The position numbers were made by a program, and so were the translations under genes. A stretch of DNA of 37,422 nucleotides. It comes from an uncultured Bacteroidota bacterium (GTDB lineage Bacteria; Bacteroidota; Bacteroidia; Chitinophagales; LD1). The stretch is from contig CAISWS010000431.1 of assembly GCA_903889265.1 (NCBI GenBank), forward strand, positions 1-37,422, given 5' to 3'. The notes under the pieces were generated by a model, which worked only from the letters and a program-made list of their open reading frames with translations, ran no database searches and had not been told where the DNA came from. Below are positions 1 to 8,532 of this stretch, piece after piece; the stretch's first letter is position 1; every line of letters starts with the position of its first letter.

Positions 1-36
1 GCCAACATTACATTTGAAATTTATTGGAAAATTATT

Positions 37-66
37 TTTGGGAATGAGAAAATTCTTTTACATTTG
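37..66 (+). promoter_or_regulatory. Bacteroidota-type promoter (TTTG-N18-TACATTTG) for the arsR/sdpI operon
   Basis: TTTG at 37-40 and TACATTTG (fits TAnnTTTG) at 59-66, 18 nt spacer, about 50 nt before the ATG at 119. Confidence 0.55.
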
Positions 67-96
67 TATTTAGATAGTTGTCTAAATATACAAATG
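61..96. promoter_or_regulatory. Candidate ArsR/SdpR operator (inverted repeat)
   Basis: CATTTGTATTTAGA-TAGTTG-TCTAAATATACAAATG: near-perfect inverted repeat (2-nt indel in one arm) overlapping the -7 box and just upstream of an ArsR-family gene. Confidence 0.6.
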
Positions 97-118
97 GCTA
101 AGTGAAACTGAACGTGGT

Positions 119-400
119 ATGAATGCACTTTTTAAAGCTTTGAACGACCCTACGCGGCGTGATATACTGGAACTTCTGAAGAAACGGGATATGACGGCAG
201 GCGAAATAGCTGACGAATTCAGGTTTTCGAAACCTACCATTTCGCACCATCTTGATTTGCTGAGGCAGGCAGGTTTGGTGGAAAGTGTAAAAGAGGGGCA
301 GTTTATTTATTATTCGCTGAATACCACCGTAATGGATGAAATTATTACCTGGTTTGTTCAGTTTACCGGCAACAAAAAGTCAAACAATAAAAAACAATAA
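119..400 (+). CDS. ArsR-family winged-helix transcriptional regulator, SdpR-like autorepressor
   Basis: MNALFKALNDPTRRDILELLKKRDMTAGEIADEF...SKPTISHHLDLLRQAGLV is a classic ArsR HTH; immediately followed by an sdpI homolog. Confidence 0.9.
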   Translation: MNALFKALNDPTRRDILELLKKRDMTAGEIADEFRFSKPTISHHLDLLRQAGLVESVKEGQFIYYSLNTTVMDEIITWFVQFTGNKKSNNKKQ

Positions 401-401
401 C

Positions 402-1067
402 ATGGAAAAGACAGATTACAAAAAGGAAATGATTTTATGGGTGTTCCTTTTATTGCCACTGGTTTACCTGGCTTACGTATGGAATGAACTACCGGGCACA
501 GTGCCCATACACTTTAACGCCGATGGCGAAGCTAATGGCTGGGCAGGTAAAGCATCTGAATTTATTATGACAGGGACTAATTTGTTTGTTTATTTCATTA
601 TGCTGTCTGTACGAAAAATTGACCCGAAGAAGCTGAACGACGGTTTTTTTACCACCAATTATTTTAAGCTTCGTGTGGTGCTAACCGTTTTTCTGTCGGT
701 TATATGCATGATGATGATTTACATTGGTTTGCCGGGTAACGAGCACATGGGCGTACACTGGATACCCGCAAGTGTGTTTTTATTCCTTGCGGTTTTGGGC
801 AATTTTATGATTAACCTGAAACCCAACTGGTTTATTGGTATACGTACCCCATGGACGTTAAGCAGTGATTCCGTATGGAAGAAAACACACCAGGTTGGCG
901 GAAGGATATTTTTTTACGGTGGCATGATTTGCATTATTGCCAGCTTTTTACTGAAAGGTGCCTGGATGAATGGCTTTATGCTGACTTTTATCCTGGGCTC
1001 TGTAGTATTTCTGTTTGGTTATTCATTCTGGCTTTTTAAGCAGGAGCAGGGGAAAGCCGGGGAATGA
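402..1067 (+). CDS. SdpI family protein (DUF1648 N-terminal region plus SdpI domain)
   Basis: Start set to ATG 402 (ORF track begins upstream at 336). Contains GTVPIHFNADGEANGWAGK and WFIGIRTPWTLSSDSVWKKTHQVGG, SdpI hallmarks; multiple TM segments. Confidence 0.85.
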   Translation: MEKTDYKKEMILWVFLLLPLVYLAYVWNELPGTVPIHFNADGEANGWAGKASEFIMTGTNLFVYFIMLSVRKIDPKKLNDGFFTTNYFKLRVVLTVFLSVICMMMIYIGLPGNEHMGVHWIPASVFLFLAVLGNFMINLKPNWFIGIRTPWTLSSDSVWKKTHQVGGRIFFYGGMICIIASFLLKGAWMNGFMLTFILGSVVFLFGYSFWLFKQEQGKAGE

Positions 1068-1185
1068 GACTTTTGAGGCGCAGAAAAGCTATTACCCTGA
1101 ATTTATTGTAAGGTACTGCCATGCCAGCCGTCCAAACTTAAACAACGATGGATTGTTTAATTATTAAACGGCTAAAAGAAATATT

Positions 1186-1695
1186 ATGAGCTACCTTAAA
1201 ATTTTGATTCCGGTTGCCTTTTCGGTGATTTTTATAAGCTATCTGATGGCGCAGGGCGACGTTACTTACGACCACAGCAAAAACCCTTATTACTCGCATA
1301 CCGATAACAAACCGGTTAAGGTGAGGGATGCAGAATGGAAAAAAATATTGCCTGCCGGAGTTTACCAGATTGCGCGTGAACAGGGTACGGAGCGGGCTTA
1401 CACCGGCAAATACTGGGATAACCATGCCAAAGGAACTTATTACTGCGCGGTTTGCGGAAACGCTTTGTATAGCTCTGATGCTAAATTTGAAAGCCATACC
1501 GGCTGGCCCAGTTTTTTTCAGGCACTTAATAAAAACAGCCTGACACTTAAAACTGATCCGGATGGAGACCGGACCGAGGTTACCTGCAAAAGGTGCGGTT
1601 CGCATTTGGGGCATGTGTTTGATGACGGGCCTGCACCTACCGGAAAACGTTATTGCATGGATGGTAATGTGCTGGATTTTGAGGCGGGGAAATAG
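1186..1695 (+). CDS. msrB: Peptide-methionine (R)-S-oxide reductase MsrB with N-terminal signal/anchor
   Basis: Two CxxC zinc motifs (CAVC, CKRC), HTGWPSF, GSHLGHVFDDGPAPTGKRYCMDG; hydrophobic N-terminus. Confidence 0.93.
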   Translation: MSYLKILIPVAFSVIFISYLMAQGDVTYDHSKNPYYSHTDNKPVKVRDAEWKKILPAGVYQIAREQGTERAYTGKYWDNHAKGTYYCAVCGNALYSSDAKFESHTGWPSFFQALNKNSLTLKTDPDGDRTEVTCKRCGSHLGHVFDDGPAPTGKRYCMDGNVLDFEAGK

Positions 1696-1755
1696 AGTTA
1701 TGTATGTTACTTTAGCAGAGGCAGTTGTATAACGGTGGCGTGGAACCCGTTAGAC

Positions 1756-1830
1756 TCACCCCTCTGCCTGTCGGCATCTCCCCTCTCCATAAGAAAGCTA
1801 AGCTGCGCAAAGCAATCTTATAGAGAGGAG
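1756..1830. repeat. Intergenic palindromic element / possible bidirectional terminator between convergent genes
   Basis: CTCTCcaTAAGAaaGCT...AGCaaTCTTAtaGAGAG inverted repeat (1783-1827), preceded by CACCCCTCTGCCTGTCGGCATCTCCCC; lies between convergent msrB and the RND permease. Confidence 0.4.
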
Positions 1831-1867
1831 AGAACCTCAGCGCTCAGAGATTCGTTTTCAGCACGAT

Positions 1868-4800
1868 TTATTTTCCAATATTTCTGAATGCTATTCGTAA
1901 AAATGAGGGTAGTACAATTAGCAATAACGGCAGGGCAATTATAAAGCCGCCGATAACAGCAATAGCCAGTGGCTGATGTAATTGGGCACCGGTGCCTATA
2001 CCCAGGGCCAATGGCAGTAAAGCGATGATAGCCCCAAGGGCTGTCATAAGCTTTGGCCGAAGGCGGGTGGCTATGGCAAAGCTGATGGCCTCGTCAACTC
2101 CTTTGGTAAGTAATGCATCAGAAAACTGCAGGTAGGTGAAAATTGCGTTTTCGCCAATGATACCTACTATCATTATTAAGCCCGTGTAGCTGCCTACGTT
2201 GAGTGGTGTATGGGTTAAGTAAATCGCCATATAACTTCCTGAAACGCCCAGGGCGGCTATGAATAAAATGATAAGAGCCACTTTTATTTTACGGAACAGG
2301 AAAAGAATAACGGCAAACACCAGCAAACATGCGGCAATCAGGATAAAAAGTAGTTCTTTAAACGATGCCTGTTGCTCTGCATAAAGGCCGCCATAAGTGA
2401 TGTGAAAACCCTGTGGAAGTTTAACCTGGCGGTTTACTGCGGCCCTGATGTCGTGCATAACGCTACCCAGGTCGCGCCCGTTTAACCGGGCATGGACCGG
2501 GAACATTGATTCAAGATTTTCGCGCACAATTTCTGACTCGCCCTCGTTTAAACTAACGGTTGATAGCTGATTGAGCGGAAGTAGTTTTCCGGTGGGTAAA
2601 AATACGGGCAATTGTTTTACCTGGTCCAACGACACATTTTTTGAACCGGGATATAACATACGGATTGCAGTTTGTTGTTCTTTTTCAAAAACATTGCCTA
2701 TGATATTTCCTTCTAACTGTGTTTGGGCCTGCATTTGAAAATTAGTCGGCGTAATGCCAAACTGCGCCAGTTTTGTATAGTCGGGCTGTACTGAAAGTGA
2801 GGGCCCTGCGATGGTGATGCCGTTAAAAACGTCGGCGGTGCCAGGTACTTTTTCAATTACCCCGGCAACCTCTTTTGCAAGCACTTTTAGTTGCGCCTGG
2901 TTAGGGCCGTATACTTTTACCTCTATTGGCTGAACGGAGGTCATTAAATCGCCGAGCATATCGCCAACTACCTGGCCGAAATCAATGGTAAGCGCAGGTT
3001 GATTGGCCGATACGCGTTTACGGATATCGTCAATAACTTCTTCGGTGGTTCGTGCCCGGTTTTTCTTTAGTTGTATGGTGTAATCACCACGGTTAGGCTC
3101 GGTTATAAAAAAGCCCAGCTCGGTACCGGTGCGGCGCGAATATGCCTGTACCTCCGGCACCTGCATAATTATTTTTTCAGCTTCGCGCAACATGTGGTCG
3201 GTCTCTTCCAGCGAAGTGCCGGGAGGAGAGAAATAGTCCAGCACGATAGAGCCTTCGTCCATTTCAGGAAGGAAACCTGTTTCGAGTTGAGGATAAATGA
3301 GTACTATGGCTGCAATTAAACCCGCTACAAAGAGAAGACTGATATAAGGTTTTTTAATAAAAAATAATATCCAGCCAGTGCGATGGTGGATTTCATGCGC
3401 GGCTTGTTGCTTTTGTTTTCCAAAGCTTAACAGCAGATATAGCGTCGGCAATATTGACCATGTAACAAAAAACGAGCATACCAGGGTAATAATCATGGTA
3501 TTGGTAAGGATGTGAAAATACGCTCCGGCCACGCCACTCATCAACATAAACGGAATGAAAATTACAATGGTACTGAGCGATGAGCCGACCATTGCAGGGA
3601 ACAGGTATCTTACTGATTGGCCCAGCAATTCGGAGGTGGGGATATTGGGCTGCTCCTCATGCGTGCGGTGTATTTGTTCTACTACTACAATCGCATCATC
3701 AATAATAAGGCCTATGGAGGCGGCTATGGCCCCCAGGGTCATAATGTTGAAGTTGTAACCTATGGCGTAAATTACCAGCAGTGTGAGGCCAACGGTAACC
3801 GGTATGGTAATCAGGATAACCGCACTGGCTTTGAGCGAGCGCAGGAAAATAACGGCTACAACAATGGCAAGCAGAAGCCCTATTAACAGGCTGTCGGTTA
3901 CGCTGCGGATTGAATCACTGACAAAATCGGCCTGTACGTAATATGGTTTCATTACCACGCCTTTGGGCAGTAGTTTATTTAACTCTTTTACTTTGGCCTG
4001 TACGTTGTCGCTCACTTCAATCAGGTTGGCGTTGGGTTGTTTAAGCACAGATACCAGCAGCGAGCTTTCCCCATTGGCGTTTATGCGGATGTATTCTTTC
4101 TTTTCGCGGATGTTTACCAGGGCTATGTCGCGGAGCAGTGTGATTCGTTTGCCATCGTTTTTGATAACGATATTTTCGATATCTGTTTTATTGGTGATGC
4201 CTGCGTTGGTAACGGTCAGGTAAAGGCGTTTATAGTTACTGAGGTAGCCATTTGCCAGTACGAAATTACTTTGGCTTAGAACTGTCATTATTACATCCGG
4301 TGTAATGCCAATGGCGCTCATTTTTTGCGCGTTTAGTTCCACCCAAAATTCTTTGGTCTTGCCGCCTACACTCCGGACTTCTGATACTCCGGCGACCTGG
4401 GACAGAAAGGGCTTTACGGTGTAGTTGGCGATAAAGTTCAACTCAATATCGCTGTGCCCCGGGCCTTGCAGGGTGTAACCCATTACAGGTAGCAGGGAAG
4501 GGTTCATTTTCTCAACGGTCATGCTAAACCCCGGAGGGAGGTCGCTGCGGATTTCGCTGATGCGGGCCTCTATTTGCTGCTGGGCAAGGTCAACATCACA
4601 GTTCCAATCCAGGTAAGCTGAAATCTCGCATGAGCCGCGGCTTGTATTACTGCGCACAGTTGTAATGTGCGGTACTTTTTTAATAGCCGTTTCCATGGGT
4701 TTGGTAACGGTTATCATCATTTTATTTACCGGTTCAAGGCCGTTTTCGGCAATGATTTTAATTTTCGGGAAGGTGACCTCGGGGAACAGAGAGGTTTGTA

Positions 4801-4888
4801 AATGGGTAAAGGCCATAAAGCCGCCCATCAGTATCATTACCGCCAATACCGCAACCGGGTTTTTATAGGTTACAAAAAACTTATTCAT
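1868..4888 (-). CDS. RND-family efflux transporter permease subunit
   Basis: About 1006 aa from the preferred start MNKFFVTYKNP (ATG at 4888; ORF track extends to 4912). IDDAIVVVEQ in TM4, large periplasmic loops, RLRPKLMTALGAIIALLPLALG near the C-terminus; AcrB/CzcA superfamily. Confidence 0.93.
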   Translation of the reverse strand: MNKFFVTYKNPVAVLAVMILMGGFMAFTHLQTSLFPEVTFPKIKIIAENGLEPVNKMMITVTKPMETAIKKVPHITTVRSNTSRGSCEISAYLDWNCDVDLAQQQIEARISEIRSDLPPGFSMTVEKMNPSLLPVMGYTLQGPGHSDIELNFIANYTVKPFLSQVAGVSEVRSVGGKTKEFWVELNAQKMSAIGITPDVIMTVLSQSNFVLANGYLSNYKRLYLTVTNAGITNKTDIENIVIKNDGKRITLLRDIALVNIREKKEYIRINANGESSLLVSVLKQPNANLIEVSDNVQAKVKELNKLLPKGVVMKPYYVQADFVSDSIRSVTDSLLIGLLLAIVVAVIFLRSLKASAVILITIPVTVGLTLLVIYAIGYNFNIMTLGAIAASIGLIIDDAIVVVEQIHRTHEEQPNIPTSELLGQSVRYLFPAMVGSSLSTIVIFIPFMLMSGVAGAYFHILTNTMIITLVCSFFVTWSILPTLYLLLSFGKQKQQAAHEIHHRTGWILFFIKKPYISLLFVAGLIAAIVLIYPQLETGFLPEMDEGSIVLDYFSPPGTSLEETDHMLREAEKIIMQVPEVQAYSRRTGTELGFFITEPNRGDYTIQLKKNRARTTEEVIDDIRKRVSANQPALTIDFGQVVGDMLGDLMTSVQPIEVKVYGPNQAQLKVLAKEVAGVIEKVPGTADVFNGITIAGPSLSVQPDYTKLAQFGITPTNFQMQAQTQLEGNIIGNVFEKEQQTAIRMLYPGSKNVSLDQVKQLPVFLPTGKLLPLNQLSTVSLNEGESEIVRENLESMFPVHARLNGRDLGSVMHDIRAAVNRQVKLPQGFHITYGGLYAEQQASFKELLFILIAACLLVFAVILFLFRKIKVALIILFIAALGVSGSYMAIYLTHTPLNVGSYTGLIMIVGIIGENAIFTYLQFSDALLTKGVDEAISFAIATRLRPKLMTALGAIIALLPLALGIGTGAQLHQPLAIAVIGGFIIALPLLLIVLPSFLRIAFRNIGK

Positions 4889-5897
4889 GGCCGCGGGTTT
4901 TAGTAATTTCAACCAATGCGGTATCGGGCAGGGCGTAGTTACCTGTTAAGAGGATGCGGTCTGAGGCATCGAAATGCGGGGTTAGTATTTCCACTTTTCC
5001 TGAAGTTTCGAGGCCGCGCGTTACCGGTACTTTTACGGCTGTAGAATCATTAATCAGTTTCATCACCCAAAAATTCTCCTCGGTTTCATCTGCCAGCACC
5101 GCTTCTTTAGGCAAGGCCTGGGCATTGCTTTTTATTGTTTTTAGCAGGCGGATGCGGGCAATCAGGTTTTCGGGCAGGTTTTTATCTGTTGCGGCTTTTA
5201 CCACAAAACTTTCGGTTTGCGAAACGGCATCCATGGCAGAGAGCTTTGAATCAATTACACCGCTTAGCATTGATTTGTCGGGTAATTCAATAGCACAGGC
5301 TTCGCCGATGTGGACTTGCTGGTTAAACTCGTAAGGAACATTCAGTAAAAATACCTGGCTGCTTTTTTGGGCTATGATACAAAGCTGCTCGCCATCGGCA
5401 ACATAGTCGTCATCGTGTTTATCAAGTTCGGTTATTATACCTGAACCGGTTGCTTTGATATCAAACCTGCCGTTGAATTTAAGAATTGAATCAAGCGCCG
5501 TTGAGGAGTAGGCCGCGGCTTCCCTGGTTTTAATGGTAAAAAGCACCTGTCCCTGTTCCACATAATCGCCTACTTTAAAACCCGTTTTTTGGATGTAGCC
5601 TGTAGCGGAGGATTTGACAATGTTTTTTTTGAGGAATGAAGTAACGCCGTTTAGGGCTATGCTATCGCTGATTAATCCTTTACTAACGTATGTTAGGGTA
5701 ATGGGGGTGCGGGCATCCACTGCTTTTTCTCCCTCATCTTCTTTAGCTTCTTTCGGTTTGCAACTTTGTATGGAGAGCAGGGCTGACATTAATACTAATG
5801 ACACGATACCCGTGATGCTAAGTTTTGCTGCGCGTTGCTTCGGGATTGCTTCGTCGAAAAGCCTCCCCGCAATGAAAAATAATTTATTTAATATCAT
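4881..5897 (-). CDS. RND efflux periplasmic adaptor subunit (HlyD/MFP family)
   Basis: Lipoprotein-like SIQSC; KSSATGYIQKTGFKVGDYVEQGQVLFTI and GSGIITELDKHDDDYVADGEQLCII biotinyl-lipoyl-like halves; 8-nt overlap with the permease start. Confidence 0.88.
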   Translation of the reverse strand: MILNKLFFIAGRLFDEAIPKQRAAKLSITGIVSLVLMSALLSIQSCKPKEAKEDEGEKAVDARTPITLTYVSKGLISDSIALNGVTSFLKKNIVKSSATGYIQKTGFKVGDYVEQGQVLFTIKTREAAAYSSTALDSILKFNGRFDIKATGSGIITELDKHDDDYVADGEQLCIIAQKSSQVFLLNVPYEFNQQVHIGEACAIELPDKSMLSGVIDSKLSAMDAVSQTESFVVKAATDKNLPENLIARIRLLKTIKSNAQALPKEAVLADETEENFWVMKLINDSTAVKVPVTRGLETSGKVEILTPHFDASDRILLTGNYALPDTALVEITKTRGHE

Positions 5898-7126
5898 TTG
5901 AAGTAGTTGAGTTGGTTAATAATTTGAAGCCTGCTGATGGTTGTTTGGGCGAGGCTTGATTTAAAGTTGATGTAATTATTGATTGCCAAAACCAGGTCGG
6001 TGATTTTTACCAGGCCTCTGTCCAGCTGGGCTTTGTAGGCATCTATCAGCTGGTTAGCCAGTTCAAGTTGTTTGTTGGTTTCGGCAACCAGTTCATCGGT
6101 AGAGCGGAGGGTTTCGTGTAACTGCTGCACCTGTTGCTGGTATTGCCTCCGGTAAAACAGTTCATAGTTATGCGATATCTGTGAGGACAGGGCTATTTTC
6201 TGGTATTCCATTTTACGTTGTTTGCCATCGTATAAGGGCATGGAGAAATTAAGGCCGATGCCCGCGCCAAAGTTTTTATAGGCTGTTGGTAAATTGGAGG
6301 TCCAGAGCCCGGCATCGCCAAAGGCGGCCAGCTTAGGCTGGTAGTTGAGGTCTACCAGGCTTTTGCGGTTGGCGAATTTAAGACTGTCGATCCGGTATTG
6401 CCTTAGCAGCACTGAATTTGCGGCATCGAACATGGCTGGCAAAGGGATATCGGGTTTACTTAGTTCAACCATTGCAGTGTCGTCAAATCCACAGAGAATG
6501 TTGAGGCTATAAAGGTCTGTACGGTATTGCATTTTTGACTGGTGGTAGCTGAGTAATTGTGTTTCTTTAACCATGCGCACATTCAGAAAATCTGTTTCAG
6601 CATAAATGCCTTTTTGCACCAGTGGTTTTAATGCCTCTTCCTCATTATTTAAAAGCGCCAGTACCTGCTGCACCGATTGAAGCAGGCTGTAGTCCCTATA
6701 GGTAATAATGTATTGGTCTGTAATGGCCTTTTTGAGGTCGAGCGTTGAAATTTCGGATTGGTTACCCAGGTAGCGGTTTTCGATATCAATGGATTCGAAC
6801 TGAGCCTTTTTCGATTTCTTCATAATCAGCTGTTGCGAAACGCCAACCTGCGCCTGGTAGTTGCCGCCGTTGGTTACTGCAGCATCGTAACCATACCCGT
6901 TTATATTGGGTGCATAATATGCCTGTGCGTTTAACCCAACCTGTGGCTTGAAGGCGGCTTTTACTTTCTGGCTGTCGATACCATTGCTGAGCATTTGCGT
7001 TTGGTAATCTTTAAGCAGCGGGCTGTTTTTAACGCCCTGCTCCAGGTAAAAATCAAGGGTACGCGTTTGTGCCGGTAGCAGGAGCCGACAGCACATAATC
7101 ACAATAAATATTTTATGTTTTTTCAT
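5894..7126 (-). CDS. TolC family outer membrane efflux protein
   Basis: Coiled-coil OEP architecture (LDFYLEQGVKNSPLLKDYQTQ, GIGLNFSMPLYDGKQRKMEYQKIALSSQI); 4-nt overlap with the adaptor gene. Confidence 0.88.
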   Translation of the reverse strand: MKKHKIFIVIMCCRLLLPAQTRTLDFYLEQGVKNSPLLKDYQTQMLSNGIDSQKVKAAFKPQVGLNAQAYYAPNINGYGYDAAVTNGGNYQAQVGVSQQLIMKKSKKAQFESIDIENRYLGNQSEISTLDLKKAITDQYIITYRDYSLLQSVQQVLALLNNEEEALKPLVQKGIYAETDFLNVRMVKETQLLSYHQSKMQYRTDLYSLNILCGFDDTAMVELSKPDIPLPAMFDAANSVLLRQYRIDSLKFANRKSLVDLNYQPKLAAFGDAGLWTSNLPTAYKNFGAGIGLNFSMPLYDGKQRKMEYQKIALSSQISHNYELFYRRQYQQQVQQLHETLRSTDELVAETNKQLELANQLIDAYKAQLDRGLVKITDLVLAINNYINFKSSLAQTTISRLQIINQLNYFK

Positions 7127-7269
7127 AACATTATTAGTTTATGGCTCCGACTATGGCGGAGCGCTACCTGCTAACCATAATAAACATAGCTATACAGGCG
7201 GGTTTGCCGAATAGCACAACGAACATGAAGTGTAGTGAATGGGGTAAATAGTAAACAGGCCGGCGTTGT

Positions 7270-7316
7270 AAAAATACCTTACCGATTCCTTTTTAAAGGG
7301 AACCGGCAAGGTTTTA
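7270..7316 (-). terminator. Rho-independent-like terminator
   Basis: Minus strand reads AACCTTGCCGGTTCCCTTTaAAAAGGAATCGGTAAGGTATTTTTAC: long imperfect hairpin followed by a T-rich tract, downstream of the PepSY-like gene. Confidence 0.55.
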
Positions 7317-7431
7317 ACCGCTACAATAACGATTGAAAACGGCCATTAAAAATATCTCATGCATATACCCCGATAGGGATAAAACACGGGGGTGAGATAT
7401 AGTTAAAAAGTTTACAACTGCGCGTTGGCTA

Positions 7432-7890
7432 CTAATCTTCCTCCTTTGCCGCTTCTTTTTTCAGCAGGTCGCCTTTGGCGGAAAACTGTACCTCGTAACC
7501 CTCTTTACCCTGGTTTATAACCAGCTCGTATAACGTGCCTTTATCGGCGGTTTCAACTTCGGTAGTTTCCTGGATAGTGAAACCTCCGAATTGTTTGTTG
7601 AAAGCGGCTGATACGGCATGTGGCAGCTGCGAGAATTTTATTTCGGTTTCAGTTTCGAGCCAGGTGCCATCTTCTTTGTAAGTGGCCGACTGTTTTTTGT
7701 TGCCGTTAAAGAATACCACCTCATAGGTGTTTTTACCTTCCATTGACCAGCTTTGCTGATTAGATGCGGGGAATTTGCTTATGAAGGCCCTGGTTACCAA
7801 GGCGGGAACTTTATCGGTAGTTATTTTCTGTGCAAACGAAACGGAGTAAAATATACTTCCGAGCAACAACACTGACATTATTTTTTTCAT
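7432..7890 (-). CDS. Secreted PepSY-like domain protein
   Basis: Signal peptide MKKIMSVLLLGSIFYSVSFAQ; repeated VPALVTRAFISKFPASNQQSWSMEGKNTYEVVFFNG / YELVINQGKEGYEVQFSAKGDLLK, typical of Bacteroidota periplasmic PepSY-like/DUF2874 proteins. Confidence 0.7.
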   Translation of the reverse strand: MKKIMSVLLLGSIFYSVSFAQKITTDKVPALVTRAFISKFPASNQQSWSMEGKNTYEVVFFNGNKKQSATYKEDGTWLETETEIKFSQLPHAVSAAFNKQFGGFTIQETTEVETADKGTLYELVINQGKEGYEVQFSAKGDLLKKEAAKEED

Positions 7891-8015
7891 AATAATATTT
7901 TATAATTTATAATTTTAAAAACATTAAAACCTGCAGTTGCGGCAAAGAAATTTTCACCTGTACTATTAAAAGTAAGGCCATTATTAACCCGTTCATCGCA
8001 ACAAAACAATCCGTT

Positions 8016-8414
8016 TCAGCCCATTGGAGGGCGGAAAACAGAGGTGGTATATCCTGAAAGGAATACCTCGTTAACCTGCGCGGTTAGCTGATTTTCAACA
8101 ACTGCCGGTTGAATTAATTCAATATTAAATTGCCGGGCTGCGGTAATAATAGGCACCAGCTGATGATGAAACTGAATGGGCTGATGTGGCTTATCGCCGG
8201 GCTCGGGTATATCGTGGCCGAATAAGCCATCTATCTGTAACAAGTGTTCGGTAATAAAATCGGGTAGGTCCATGTCGGGGTCTTCAACGGCCTTGCAATG
8301 GGCGTACATTCCAGGCATATCGGGCAGGGTAGAAAAGTCCCCCTCCGGCAGAAACATGGTGCCAGCTATAAAGTAAAAAAGTAAGAGGATGGTTAAGGTT
8401 TTTAACAAGCTCAT
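8016..8414 (-). CDS. Small exported hypothetical protein, His-rich
   Basis: 132 aa, N-terminal hydrophobic segment, MYAHCKAVEDPDMDLPDFITEHLLQIDGLFGHD...KPHQPIQFHHQL, C-terminal FRPPMG. Confidence 0.6.
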   Translation of the reverse strand: MSLLKTLTILLLFYFIAGTMFLPEGDFSTLPDMPGMYAHCKAVEDPDMDLPDFITEHLLQIDGLFGHDIPEPGDKPHQPIQFHHQLVPIITAARQFNIELIQPAVVENQLTAQVNEVFLSGYTTSVFRPPMG

Positions 8415-8532
8415 CTCTTTTCCAAAGATATTGATTTTATTCGCTTCAGAAAAATTACCCTGCCTTCGTTTTTCTTGTAAATTACCGGGCGGTACTTTTA
8501 GGATTCCGAATTCATCACAAAAAATTAAAAAT

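Noticed and set aside
1138-1614. 158-aa minus-strand ORF opposite msrB
   Set aside because: Fully antisense to a well-supported MsrB gene; composition not protein-like.
3071-4868. Several plus-strand ORFs of 60-90 aa (3071-3319, 3555-3758, 3617-3886, 3963-4223, 4037-4279, 4665-4868)
   Set aside because: Antisense shadows within the RND permease coding region.
4954-5901. Plus-strand ORFs 4954-5334 and 5614-5901
   Set aside because: Antisense to the adaptor gene; no recognisable domains.
8389-8532. N-terminal extension of the YncE-like ORF
   Set aside because: A clean signal peptide starts at 8533; the upstream part overlaps the divergent gene start and is not protein-like.
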